Positions 7,486 to 15,265 of a stretch of 64,000 bases of DNA are shown here, piece after piece. A program made the translations under genes and the position numbers. Within the stretch, counting starts at the first letter, position 1, and each line of letters begins with the position of its first letter. Under the pieces are notes generated by a model. It did no database searches. It saw nothing but the letters and a program-made list of their open reading frames with translations, and was not told the origin of the DNA. The stretch covers positions 9,827 through 73,826 of the forward strand of contig CAYZVX010000004.1 of NCBI GenBank assembly GCA_964482055.1, in the 5' to 3' direction. The stretch is from G020354085 sp964482055 (GTDB lineage: Bacteria; Pseudomonadota; Gammaproteobacteria; Acidiferrobacterales; Sulfurifustaceae).

Positions 7486-8457
7486 CTAGACCTGAATATA
7501 GGCCCAGCCCTGTTGCTGGCGTCGCATGACCTGCGCCACCCCAGAGTCGATGATGATCACCCCCGGCAGCAGCCGCGCGGTAATCCCGCGTTCCTGCTTC
7601 AGGCGGTCGATCGTGTTGAGACAGGCCGCGAACACGAGATTGTCGTATTCGTTCTGCAACTGACGAATGCGCGCGGCGAATGCGGTCACATCTGCACGCA
7701 CCAGGCCAAGCCCTTCGCCGTTCATGACCACCTCGATGCGCGCTTTCTGGCCGTGCTCGCGGTAGTAGCGGGCGAGGCTCTCGATCTCGTTGAGCACGTC
7801 GGGTTTGCTCGCGGCGTCGGCACGCACGACGTGAATCAGCACCCGCACGACATCGCCGCTTGGGACTGACGGTGTTCCATCCGTCGGGCGGAACACCAGC
7901 ACTGCCTCGTCGGAGGGTGTCGCTGAACTGTCGGCGACGGCCACCGTCCTTGTTTCGGCGGGCGCGGCCGCCGGCGATTGCGTTGCCGGCGAAGTCGCGG
8001 GGTGTGTCCGCGCAGGCACAGAAGTCGTAGAGGCCCCGGGCACCGAGCGTTTGCTGGGAGGTAGGGCGGGTGCGACGGGAGCCACTGCAGTAATAGATGC
8101 CGGCGCGGGTGCATGGTCGGTCGCGGCCGGTGCCGCGCCCGCCGTGCGCTCCGGGGCGGGCGACGGTGGCTGGTGCAACACCCAGCCGACTGCAATGCCG
8201 AGCACCAGCGCCACGCCAGCGGCAAGGCCCAGGCTCAGACGGTCGCTGCGGCGTGCCGGATGCAGGTGTGACGGGGGCATCGGCACGTTCTTGTAGGCGA
8301 GCTGCACGAGGTCGCGGGTCTTGCGCAGCTCGCAGACGGCGCGGTTGAGCGCCTCATCCTGGCTGATGCGCGGGTAGGCGTGGCTCTTTTCCTCCGCCGT
8401 GAGCTGATCGTCCACGAAGGCGTTCAGGAACTCCTGCGAGAACTGGTCTTCCTTCAT
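7486..8457 (-). CDS. Anti-sigma factor with a C-terminal DsrE-like domain
   Basis: 323 residues from the ATG at 8457, which overlaps the sigma factor stop as TGATG. Residues 1-55 are a helical anti-sigma-type domain (FLNAFVDDQLTAEEK; ALNRAVCELRKTRDLVQLAY) without a clear HxxxCxxC zinc motif. One transmembrane helix (about 67-86, LSLGLAAGVALVLGIAVGWVL) is followed by a long Ala/Pro/Thr-rich periplasmic linker and, from about 210, a DsrE-like domain (IEVVMNGEGLGLV; FAACLNTIDRLKQERG). The layout suggests a membrane anti-sigma factor that senses through its periplasmic DsrE-like domain. That role is inferred from position and architecture. Confidence 0.85.
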   Translation of the reverse strand: MKEDQFSQEFLNAFVDDQLTAEEKSHAYPRISQDEALNRAVCELRKTRDLVQLAYKNVPMPPSHLHPARRSDRLSLGLAAGVALVLGIAVGWVLHQPPSPAPERTAGAAPAATDHAPAPASITAVAPVAPALPPSKRSVPGASTTSVPARTHPATSPATQSPAAAPAETRTVAVADSSATPSDEAVLVFRPTDGTPSVPSGDVVRVLIHVVRADAASKPDVLNEIESLARYYREHGQKARIEVVMNGEGLGLVRADVTAFAARIRQLQNEYDNLVFAACLNTIDRLKQERGITARLLPGVIIIDSGVAQVMRRQQQGWAYIQV

Positions 8458-9017
8458 CACTTGATCCTCCGGATCTTCGCATCCTGCGCCGTGCCCGACA
8501 GGCTCTCGTCGCGAACCGCGGCCAGCAGGTCCTTTAGCGCGACGCGCGCCCGACACAGACGGCTCATCACGGTCCCGACCGGCACGGCCAGGATGGCGGC
8601 CACTTCGGCATAACTGAAGCCCTCGATGTCCACGAGTGTGACGACCTGGCGCTGGCCGAGCGGCAGCCGCGCGATCGCCGCACGCACCATGCCGACAATC
8701 TCCTGCTGACCGGAAACGTGCTCCGGGCTCAGGTCGTGCGCGAGCGTGAGGTTGTCAATGTCTTCGGTCTCGCGCTGGCGCCGGTAGTGGTCGCGCAGAC
8801 AGTTGGAAAGAATGCTGTACAACCAGGCGGGGCCGGCGCCGGCCTCGCGCAACTGGTCTTGCTTTTGCAGCGCCTTGGTCAGGGTCTCCTGCACCAGGTC
8901 ATCGGCGAGCGCCGGGCTGTGTGTCCACGCATAGGCAATGCGGTACAGGCGCTGGCGATGCTGTTCGAGCTTCTCGCGACCGGCCCGCGAGCGCTGAAAG
9001 AATTGAAAGAAGTCCAT
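8457..9017 (-). CDS. ECF-type RNA polymerase sigma factor
   Basis: 186 residues with the two ECF domains: sigma-2 (YRIAYAWTHSPALADDLVQ; WLYSILSNCLRDHYRR) and sigma-4 (LPLGQRQVVTLVDIEGFSY; VPVGTVMSRLCRARVALK). It directs RNA polymerase to its own promoter set. It is translationally coupled to the anti-sigma gene downstream, and a candidate autoregulated promoter lies at 9067-9094. The regulon cannot be deduced, but the DsrE-like partners hint at a periplasmic sulfur or redox signal. Confidence 0.93.
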   Translation of the reverse strand: MDFFQFFQRSRAGREKLEQHRQRLYRIAYAWTHSPALADDLVQETLTKALQKQDQLREAGAGPAWLYSILSNCLRDHYRRQRETEDIDNLTLAHDLSPEHVSGQQEIVGMVRAAIARLPLGQRQVVTLVDIEGFSYAEVAAILAVPVGTVMSRLCRARVALKDLLAAVRDESLSGTAQDAKIRRIK

Positions 9018-9066
9018 GTACGTCTTCGAAGCTCAATTGCCCCACGTGCCCTGCAAGTGTAGGTAA

Positions 9067-9094
9067 GAGACGGTGGCCGGGGTTTCCTTATTCC
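9067..9094 (-). promoter_or_regulatory. Candidate ECF promoter of the sigma operon
   Basis: On the minus strand GGAATAA (9094-9088) is followed after 15 bp by CGTCTC (9072-9067), resembling ECF promoters with a GGAAT-type -35 and a CGTC-type -10. The sigma gene starts about 45 bp downstream. Based on pattern only. Confidence 0.4.
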
Positions 9095-9166
9095 ACACGC
9101 TGTCGCGGGCTACGCCACTGTCTGCAACTGGTTGTTTCTCCAGCGTCTTGTGATTGCCCCAGTGGT

Positions 9167-9910
9167 TTAGGCCTGGGCGGACGGCGCAGTGAGTCCCTGC
9201 TCGGGGCGCACGGCACCGTCCAGCAGGACCCGGCGGCCTTCGATCTTAAGCCGGCCCTCCAGGAACCAGCGGATCGCGAGCGGATAGATCCGGTGTTCCT
9301 CCTGCAGCACACGCGCAGCCAACGTCTCGGCGTCGTCACCGGCAAGGACGGGCACCGAAGCCTGAATGATGACGGGGCCGGCATCGACATCCGTGGTTAC
9401 GAAATGCACGGTCGCGCCATGGGCACGCGCGCCAGCCGCCAGCGCGCGGGCGTGGGTATCAAGGCCGGGGAAGGCGGGCAGCAGGGAAGGGTGGATGTTC
9501 ATGAGGCGTCCGGCGTAATGCTGGATGAACTCCGGCGTCAGGATGCGCATGAATCCAGCCAGCACCACGAGCTGGGGGGCGTGGCGGTCGATCAGGTCCA
9601 TCAGCGCCTGATCGAATGCCGCGCGCGTCGGGTAGGCGCGGTGGTCGACCACGTAGGTCGCGATGCCCGCCGCGCGCGCGTAGGCGAGCCCGGCGGCGTG
9701 CGGGTTGTTGCTGATGACGGCGCGTATCTCGGCCCGGATCTGCCCGGCCCGCACCGCCTCGGTGATTGCACGCAGATTGCTGCCGCGTCCGGAGATGAGG
9801 ACCACGATCCCGGGTGCCGGCGTGTCGGGACGTTGTGCAGCCCGCCGATCCTTATCGTCCGGGTGCTCACCCGGATGGCGCGAAGCGTCGCCCGACGTCG
9901 GCAGCGTCAT
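9167..9910 (-). CDS. purN: Phosphoribosylglycinamide formyltransferase
   Basis: 247 residues. The conserved PurN core starts near residue 35 (IVVLISGRGSNLRAI) and includes the catalytic region MNIHPSLLPAFPGLDTHARAL and the HFVTTDVDAGPVIIQ segment. It transfers a formyl group from 10-formyl-THF to GAR in purine synthesis. The first 30 or so residues are a charged extension not usual in the family, but the start is supported by the ATGA overlap with the purM stop; internal starts would leave a gap. Confidence 0.95.
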   Translation of the reverse strand: MTLPTSGDASRHPGEHPDDKDRRAAQRPDTPAPGIVVLISGRGSNLRAITEAVRAGQIRAEIRAVISNNPHAAGLAYARAAGIATYVVDHRAYPTRAAFDQALMDLIDRHAPQLVVLAGFMRILTPEFIQHYAGRLMNIHPSLLPAFPGLDTHARALAAGARAHGATVHFVTTDVDAGPVIIQASVPVLAGDDAETLAARVLQEEHRIYPLAIRWFLEGRLKIEGRRVLLDGAVRPEQGLTAPSAQA

Positions 9911-10950
9911 TTCAGGATGACGACTTCCGCCTCACCGCTGTGCGGCTCGATATGGCCAATGATGTGGGCGGTTTCGCCCTGCCCCTGCAGGATCGTGAGC
10001 GCGCGTTCGGCATCGTCCGGGGCCACCACGAGCACCATGCCGATGCCGCAGTTGAAAGTGCGGTACATCTCCGTGTCGGCGACGTTGCCGCCCTTTTGCA
10101 GCCAGTCGAAAACGGCGGGGCGGTGCCAGGCGCGGGCGTCGATCACCGCGCGGGTGTTGTCCGGCAGCACCCGCGGCACGTTTCCGGGCAGGCCGCCGCC
10201 GGTGATATGGGCCGCCGCGCGCACCGGCAGCGCTTGCAGCAGCGCCAGCAACGGTTTTACGTAGATGCGCGTCGGCTCGAGCAGCGTGTCGCTGAGTTTG
10301 CGGCCTTCCAGCGGCTGGGCGAGATCGGCGTGGGTGAGCTCTATGATGCGGCGAATCAGCGAGTAGCCGTTGGAATGCGGGCCGCTCGACGCGATGCCAA
10401 TCAGGGTGTCGTTGGTGCGCACCGCCGAGCCGTCGATGATGCGCGACTTCTCGACGACGCCGACGGTGAAACCGGCGAGATCGTACTCGCCAGGTGCATA
10501 CAGTCCGGGCATCTCGGCGGTCTCGCCGCCCACCAGCGCGCAGCCGGCCTGCTCGCAACCTCGAGCGATACCAGCGATGACCTGCGTGGCGATGCCGGTG
10601 TCGAGCTTGCCGGTAGCGAAGTAATCGAGGAAGAACAGGGGCTCGGCGCCCTGCACCACGATATCGTTGACGCACATCGCCACCAGATCGATGCCGATGG
10701 TATCGTGCCGGGCGAGCTCGATGGCGAGCTTGAGCTTGGTGCCCACGCCGTCGGTGCTCGACACCAGCACGGGCTCGCGGTACCGGCCGGGCGGGATCTC
10801 GAACATCGCCCCGAAACCGCCGATGCCGGCCAGCACGCCCGGACGCTGGGTGCGTTTGGCGATCGGCTTGATCGCCTCGACTAGCGCATCGCCGGCGTCG
10901 ATGTCGACGCCGGCGTCGCGATAAGTCAGCGAAACGGAGGGCTTGTCCAC
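9907..10950 (-). CDS. purM: Phosphoribosylformylglycinamidine cyclo-ligase (AIR synthetase)
   Basis: 347 residues from a GTG at 10950 (VDKPSVSLTYRDAGVDIDAG), the standard start of PurM; the long in-frame extension upstream is non-coding in appearance. Conserved features include VSSTDGVGTKLKLA, DLVAMCVNDIVVQGAEPLFFLDYF, GGETAEMPGLY and HITGGGLPGNVPRVLP. It catalyses ATP-dependent ring closure of FGAM to AIR in purine synthesis. It overlaps purN by ATGA and is divergent from the pgsA-like gene. Confidence 0.96.
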   Translation of the reverse strand: MDKPSVSLTYRDAGVDIDAGDALVEAIKPIAKRTQRPGVLAGIGGFGAMFEIPPGRYREPVLVSSTDGVGTKLKLAIELARHDTIGIDLVAMCVNDIVVQGAEPLFFLDYFATGKLDTGIATQVIAGIARGCEQAGCALVGGETAEMPGLYAPGEYDLAGFTVGVVEKSRIIDGSAVRTNDTLIGIASSGPHSNGYSLIRRIIELTHADLAQPLEGRKLSDTLLEPTRIYVKPLLALLQALPVRAAAHITGGGLPGNVPRVLPDNTRAVIDARAWHRPAVFDWLQKGGNVADTEMYRTFNCGIGMVLVVAPDDAERALTILQGQGETAHIIGHIEPHSGEAEVVILK

Positions 10951-11077
10951 GGGGGCAGGGCAGCGCTTGAGTGCCGGTATAGTAGGTGCCCGCGGCGCAC
11001 GGCGCAAACCTTGACTTGACCGGTCCCGGCCGATAGCGTGCGGCGCAGTTTCACGCCTACCCTGTCGAGCCGCGCGC

Positions 11078-11641
11078 ATGAGGTTGTCCCAGCTGCCGAA
11101 TGTGTTGACCGTGGCGCGCATTGCCGCCGCCCCGCTGCTCATACTCGCGCTCAAGAATCACGATTACCGGACTGCCTTGCTCGTGTTTTTCCTGGCCGGT
11201 ATATCCGATGGTCTGGACGGATTCATCGCGAAGCGCTGGGGCTACACGAGCCGGCTCGGTTCGATTCTCGATCCGGTCGCCGACAAGGTGCTGCTGCTGA
11301 GCGCCTATATCATGCTCACCGTGCTCGACCATGTGCCGTTCTGGCTCATGCTGACGGTGGTGTTCCGCGATCTGCTGATCGTTGGCGGCTACCTGACCTA
11401 CACGTCACTGGTCGGGCCGGTGGTGATGCATCCGAGCCGCCTGAGCAAGGTCAATACGCTGGTGCAGCTCACGCTCGTGGTCGTGGTGCTGCTGCACGAG
11501 GCCCTCGATGTCTCCTATCCATTGCTGATCGACGGTCTCATCTACGCGGTGCTGGTCACCACGGTCGCGAGTGGGGTGCACTACCTGTGGACCTGGATCT
11601 TCAAGAAACAGGTCGAGCTCGCCGAGAAGCCGCATGGTTGA
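11078..11641 (+). CDS. CDP-alcohol phosphatidyltransferase (PgsA-like)
   Basis: 187 residues, mostly hydrophobic. The CDP-alcohol phosphotransferase motif is present as D-G-L-D-G-F-I-A-K-R then G-S-I-L-D-P-V-A-D at about residues 45-70; the usual AR is AK here. The family joins CDP-diacylglycerol to an alcohol head group at the inner membrane (phosphatidylglycerophosphate or cardiolipin-type synthesis). This short version lies immediately upstream of hda, between purM and hda, an arrangement shared by many gammaproteobacteria. The exact acceptor alcohol is not determined. Confidence 0.85.
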   Translation: MRLSQLPNVLTVARIAAAPLLILALKNHDYRTALLVFFLAGISDGLDGFIAKRWGYTSRLGSILDPVADKVLLLSAYIMLTVLDHVPFWLMLTVVFRDLLIVGGYLTYTSLVGPVVMHPSRLSKVNTLVQLTLVVVVLLHEALDVSYPLLIDGLIYAVLVTTVASGVHYLWTWIFKKQVELAEKPHG

Positions 11642-11677
11642 AGCACAACCACGACCGCAAGCCCCTGGGGCGCGGCG

Positions 11678-12406
11678 GTGAGCGCGCAACTTCCGCTCAA
11701 CGTGCGGCTGCGCGACAGCTCATCGTTCGACAACTACTGGGCAGGGCGCAACCGCGAGGCGGTGGCGAGCCTCAAGGCCGCGCTCGATGCGTTTGCCGGG
11801 GGTGGCGACCTGGGGGCGGCCCTCATCTATCTGTGGGGCGAGCCTGGCACCGGCCGCACGCATCTGCTCGAGGCCGCGTGCCACATGGCCCACGCGCGTG
11901 GGCGGAGCGCCGCCTACGTGCCGCTTGCCGATGTGCGCGCCCTGGCACCGGCGTTGCTGGAGGATCGCGAGACGACGGCGCTCGTGTGTCTGGACGATCT
12001 CGATGCGATCGTCGGTGACGCCGGCTGGGAGCGGGCGCTCTTTGCGTTGTTGGAACGCCGGCGCACCGGCCGCGGCGTCCTGGTGGTCAGCGCCCGGCGC
12101 GGACCCGCACAGCTCGGCCTCGCCCTGCCCGATCTCGCCAGCCGCCTCGCCTGGGGCCTGGTGTACCAGTTGCACGGGCTGAGCGACGAGGACAAGGCCG
12201 ACGCCATTCGCCTGCGCGCGCAGCGGCGCGGTCTGGAGCTGAGCGCGGAGGTGATGCGCTACATCCTGCAGCGCTACGCGCGCGACCTGCACTCGCTGTT
12301 CGGTCTGCTCGAGCGCCTGGACCAGGCATCGCTCGCGCAGCAGCGCCGCATCACCATTCCCTTCCTGCGCGAGCTCGATCCCGCCAAAGGCAATCTTGAA
12401 TCTTGA
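11678..12406 (+). CDS. hda: DnaA regulatory inactivator Hda
   Basis: 242 residues from a GTG at 11678. It is a DnaA-like AAA+ protein without the DNA-binding domain: an N-terminal clamp-binding-type QLPLNVRLRD segment, a Walker A variant GEPGTGRTHLLEA (Arg for Lys, as is common in Hda), LVCLDDLDAIVGD (Walker B) and a DLASRLAWGLVYQLHGLSDEDK sensor region. Hda binds the loaded sliding clamp and stimulates DnaA-ATP hydrolysis. It follows the pgsA-like gene by 36 bp. Its last codons fall inside a heptamer-phased repeat array. Confidence 0.92.
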   Translation: MSAQLPLNVRLRDSSSFDNYWAGRNREAVASLKAALDAFAGGGDLGAALIYLWGEPGTGRTHLLEAACHMAHARGRSAAYVPLADVRALAPALLEDRETTALVCLDDLDAIVGDAGWERALFALLERRRTGRGVLVVSARRGPAQLGLALPDLASRLAWGLVYQLHGLSDEDKADAIRLRAQRRGLELSAEVMRYILQRYARDLHSLFGLLERLDQASLAQQRRITIPFLRELDPAKGNLES

Positions 12407-12482
12407 ACACTGAAAGACGTTGCAGGGATGGAGCGCACCGGGGCGCGCCCATTCCCCATTCAAGCTCCGCAATTCAAAACCA
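12392..12482. repeat. Heptamer-phased repeat array A
   Basis: 7-nt words in strict phase: AATCTTG twice (12392, 12399), AACACTG, AAAGACG, then unrelated heptamers, and CCCATTC twice (12448, 12455), AAGCTCC, GCAATTC. The second doublet is exactly 56 bp (8 x 7) from the first. The left words (TTGAA) and the right words (TTCAA) are partly complementary. It spans the ends of convergent hda and wrbA. Confidence 0.55.
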
Positions 12483-13065
12483 GCTTTTGCGCAATCCTCG
12501 CCAGCCGCTCACCGAGGGCCTGGCAGAGCGCTTGCTCGTCACGCGACAGCGGTTGGTCGCTGTGCGCGCCGGCGACGTGACTTGCGCCATACGGGGTGCC
12601 GCCGGTGCGCGTGTGCGTGAGCGCCGCTTCGGTGTAAGGCAATCCGATCAGCACCATCCCGTGGTGCAGGAGCGGCAGCATCATCGACAGCAGCGTCGAT
12701 TCCTGTCCGCCGTGCAGGCTACTCGAGGAGGTGAACACGGCGGCCGGTTTGCCGACCAGCACGCCGGACAGCCACAGAGGGCTGGTGCTGTCCCAGAAAT
12801 ACTTCATCGGTGCGGCCATGTTGCCGAAATGCGCCGGGCTGCCGAGCGCGACGGCAACGCACTCACGCAGGTCCTCGAGTGTCGCGTACGGGGCGCCGCT
12901 CGTCGGGATGGGTGGGGCGGTGGCTTCCGTGTTCGGCGATACTTCCGGCACCGTGCGCAGCCGTGCCTGCATGCCTGCCACCTTTTCCACGCCGCGGGCG
13001 ACCTGGTTCGCCATGTCGGCAACTGCGCCACGACGGCTGTAGTACAAGACGAGCACCTCCGCCAT
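12460..13065 (-). CDS. wrbA: NAD(P)H:quinone oxidoreductase, WrbA family
   Basis: 201 residues from the ATG at 13065 (a TTG two codons upstream is less likely). It is a flavodoxin-like protein: VLVLYYSRRGAVADMANQVARGVE binds the FMN phosphate, and GSPAHFGNMAAPMKYFWD and SSSLHGGQESTLLSMMLPLLHHGM are WrbA signatures. It makes a two-electron reduction of quinones and so limits oxidative stress. It follows the arsC-like gene by 8 bp and is probably cotranscribed with it, a pairing seen in many gammaproteobacteria. Confidence 0.92.
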   Translation of the reverse strand: MAEVLVLYYSRRGAVADMANQVARGVEKVAGMQARLRTVPEVSPNTEATAPPIPTSGAPYATLEDLRECVAVALGSPAHFGNMAAPMKYFWDSTSPLWLSGVLVGKPAAVFTSSSSLHGGQESTLLSMMLPLLHHGMVLIGLPYTEAALTHTRTGGTPYGASHVAGAHSDQPLSRDEQALCQALGERLARIAQKLVLNCGA

Positions 13066-13073
13066 GAGCAAGC

Positions 13074-13421
13074 CTAGAGTATCTCCAAAACCTTCTGCGG
13101 CGGGCGCCCGAGAACCGCTTTCTTTCCGTGAACCACGATGGGGCGTTCGATCAGCCTGGGATGCTTGACCATCGCACGAATGATCTCAGCATCGCTCAGC
13201 TTCGGGTCGGCCAGCCCGGCAGCCTTGTATTCGGGCTCCTTGGTACGCAGCAGCTGGCGAGGTTTCAGCCCCAGAGCCGCAAGCAGCTGTTTGAGCTCAG
13301 CCTCGGTGGGCGGTGTTTTGAGGTACTCGACGATGCGGGGCTCGATGCCGCGCGCCTCTAGAAGCCTGAGCGCCTCGCGCGACTTGGCGCACTTCGGGTT
13401 GTGGTAAATGGTTACTGGCAT
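13074..13421 (-). CDS. arsC: Glutaredoxin-dependent arsenate reductase (ArsC family)
   Basis: 115 residues from the ATG at 13421, starting MPVTIYHNPKCAKSREALRL. The active-site Cys in NPKCAKSR and the ArsC motifs EYLKTPP, LLRTKEPEY and VKHPRLIERPIVV are present. ArsC uses glutathione and glutaredoxin to reduce arsenate to arsenite; several chromosomal homologues act on other substrates, so the arsenate role is by family only. It lies immediately upstream of wrbA. A longer in-frame reading upstream is not conserved-looking. Confidence 0.88.
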   Translation of the reverse strand: MPVTIYHNPKCAKSREALRLLEARGIEPRIVEYLKTPPTEAELKQLLAALGLKPRQLLRTKEPEYKAAGLADPKLSDAEIIRAMVKHPRLIERPIVVHGKKAVLGRPPQKVLEIL

Positions 13422-13649
13422 GCTGTGTGCAGACGGCTGTCGGTCAGGCGATTCCGAGTGCGGGGCGGCGGGGTCACCATGGCGGCGCTGTTCTCCCTGG
13501 ACGACGCCTGCTTGCGGCTGCCGCACTGTGACCGCAGCTGCAATCTTCAGGAGCCAAGGCACATGCGAGAACGCGTTTCCGAGCATCCGGGGTTTGTGGC
13601 CACTGCCGGCAGATTTACACCGAATCGTGCGGTGAAATCCACAGTTTTC

Positions 13650-13679
13650 TTGACAGCGTAACGTAGCCGGTGCTAGTTT
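13650..13679 (+). promoter_or_regulatory. Sigma-70 type promoter of the LysM lipoprotein gene
   Basis: TTGACA (13650-13655), an 18-bp spacer ending TGC, then TAGTTT (13674-13679), an extended -10 pattern, 56 bp before the start codon. The remaining 228 bp upstream (13422-13649) show no gene. Confidence 0.5.
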
Positions 13680-13734
13680 TTCGCGCGCCCCTGCTAGTAT
13701 CCCGCCCCAAAAAATATCGAGGAGAATCCTAAAA

Positions 13735-14178
13735 ATGTCAGCGTACAGCAAGCTTCTGTTCCTGGTCTTCGGCGCCGCGTTCGTGGCCGGCTGCGCCAGC
13801 ACCGAGCCCGCCAAGGAAGCGCCGAAGGAGGAGAAACCGGCTGCCGCCGAGGTGAAGCCCGCGCCGGCACCGGAGCCGGTCGCCCCGAAAGAGGTCCGCA
13901 AGCCGGACGACACCTATAACGTGGTTCGCGGCGATCACCTGTGGGGGATCTCGAGCAAGCCGGCGATCTACGGCAACCCCTATCAGTGGCCGCTCATCTA
14001 CAAGGCCAACCGTGACAAGATCAAGGACGCCGACCTGATCCACCCGGGGCAGGTATTTACCATCAACCGCAACGCCTCGGGCGCCGACGTTGATGCCGCC
14101 GTCAAGCATGCCAAGACCCGCGGCGCCTGGAAGCTCGGCGTGGTGGAGGAGTCCGACCAGCGCTACCTCGCCCAGTAG
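13735..14178 (+). CDS. LysM-domain lipoprotein
   Basis: 147 residues. The lipoprotein signal ends in a VAGC lipobox; a Glu/Lys/Ala/Pro-rich linker (about 21-58) leads to a LysM domain (TYNVVRGDHLWGISSKPAIY...LIHPGQVFTINRN), which binds peptidoglycan glycans. A short tail follows. The likely location is the outer membrane inner leaflet or periplasm, bridging to the cell wall. It stands alone, with its own promoter (13650) and a strong terminator (14200). Confidence 0.9.
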   Translation: MSAYSKLLFLVFGAAFVAGCASTEPAKEAPKEEKPAAAEVKPAPAPEPVAPKEVRKPDDTYNVVRGDHLWGISSKPAIYGNPYQWPLIYKANRDKIKDADLIHPGQVFTINRNASGADVDAAVKHAKTRGAWKLGVVEESDQRYLAQ

Positions 14179-14199
14179 CAGCAGTTTCGCGCTGAGCAG

Positions 14200-14228
14200 A
14201 AAAGGGCCCCTTGGTGGGCCCTTTTTTC
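14200..14228 (+). terminator. Intrinsic terminator after the LysM lipoprotein gene
   Basis: Arm AAAAGGGCCC (14200-14209), loop CTTGGT, arm GGGCCCTTTT (14216-14225), followed by more T. Confidence 0.9.
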
Positions 14229-14371
14229 TTATGCCACGCAGCGGTCAGTGGAGCAATACGACCGCAAGGATGCAATAAAAATCGACTGACACCGAGCGTA
14301 TAGCCGGCGCGATGACCGCAGGCGGCGACCGACATGGGTTGGTGTTTGTCAGGTGCGGTTTAGGAGAGACA

Positions 14372-15259
14372 GTGCAGGCAGCAACTGAAGCGAGAGAGTG
14401 GTTAGCGCGGCTGGGGCGCTTTGCCCGGCTGGTGCTGCAGCGCCTGCGCCAGGATCGCTGCAATCGCGTGGCCGGCGAGCTGTCGTTCACCACGCTGCTG
14501 GCGCTGGTGCCGCTCACGACGGTCAGCATTGCCGTGCTGTCCCTGTTCCCGGTGTTCGAGACGTGGATGCACACCGTGCAGGAGTTCATCTACGGCAATT
14601 TCGTGCCGGCGGCGGGCGACGCCGTCAGCCAGTACCTGCAGCAGTTCGCCGCCAATGCCGGGCGCCTGACCGTGTGGGGATTGCTGTTCCTGATCGTGAC
14701 CGCCCTGGTGCTGATGGCCACGATCGAGCACGCCTTCAATGACATCTGGCATGTCACACAGCCGCGCAAGCGCATCTACCGCTTCCTCGGCTATTGGGCC
14801 GTGCTCACGCTGGGGCCCATCCTCATCGGCTTGAGCCTGTCGGTCACCGCCTACCTTCTTTCGCTGCCGGTGTTTGCCGGACCGGCCGCGGTACAGGGGT
14901 TGCGGGCGCTCATTCTCGCGATCGCACCGACCCTGTTCGAGGTGGCGGCGTTCATGCTCATGTACGTGGTGGTGCCCAACCACCGCGTGCGCTGGCGGCA
15001 CGCGCTCGTTGGCAGCATCGTGGCGGCGATTCTCTTCGAGGTGGCCAAGCGCGCCTTCGCCTGGTTCGTGTTGTCGTTTGCCACCTACCACGTGATCTAC
15101 GGCGCGCTCGCCGCACTGCCCATGTTTCTGGTGTGGATCTATCTGTCGTGGATGGTGGTGCTGCTCGGCGCGGTCGTGACCGCGGCGCTGCCGGAGTGGC
15201 ACGGGCCGCCGGCACCGCGGCGCCGCGCGCCCAGGAAAAAGGTGCTGCCCGGTTCCTGA
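14372..15259 (+). CDS. YihY/BrkB family inner-membrane protein
   Basis: 295 residues when started at the GTG at 14372, chosen because TAGGAGAGA lies just upstream; an in-frame ATG at 14312 would add 20 residues without a ribosome binding site. The YihY signature is RVAGELSFTTLLALVPL, followed by about six membrane helices and the FLVWIYLSWMVVLLGAVV region, with a basic tail. This family was once misassigned as RNase BN; its function is unknown. It stands alone and is convergent with the next gene, 6 bp away. Confidence 0.88.
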   Translation: MQAATEAREWLARLGRFARLVLQRLRQDRCNRVAGELSFTTLLALVPLTTVSIAVLSLFPVFETWMHTVQEFIYGNFVPAAGDAVSQYLQQFAANAGRLTVWGLLFLIVTALVLMATIEHAFNDIWHVTQPRKRIYRFLGYWAVLTLGPILIGLSLSVTAYLLSLPVFAGPAAVQGLRALILAIAPTLFEVAAFMLMYVVVPNHRVRWRHALVGSIVAAILFEVAKRAFAWFVLSFATYHVIYGALAALPMFLVWIYLSWMVVLLGAVVTAALPEWHGPPAPRRRAPRKKVLPGS

Positions 15260-15265
15260 CCGCCG

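Noticed and set aside
13074..13913. 280-codon version of the arsC gene
   Set aside because: Only the last 115 codons match ArsC; the upstream part overlaps the LysM gene start and has no coding character.
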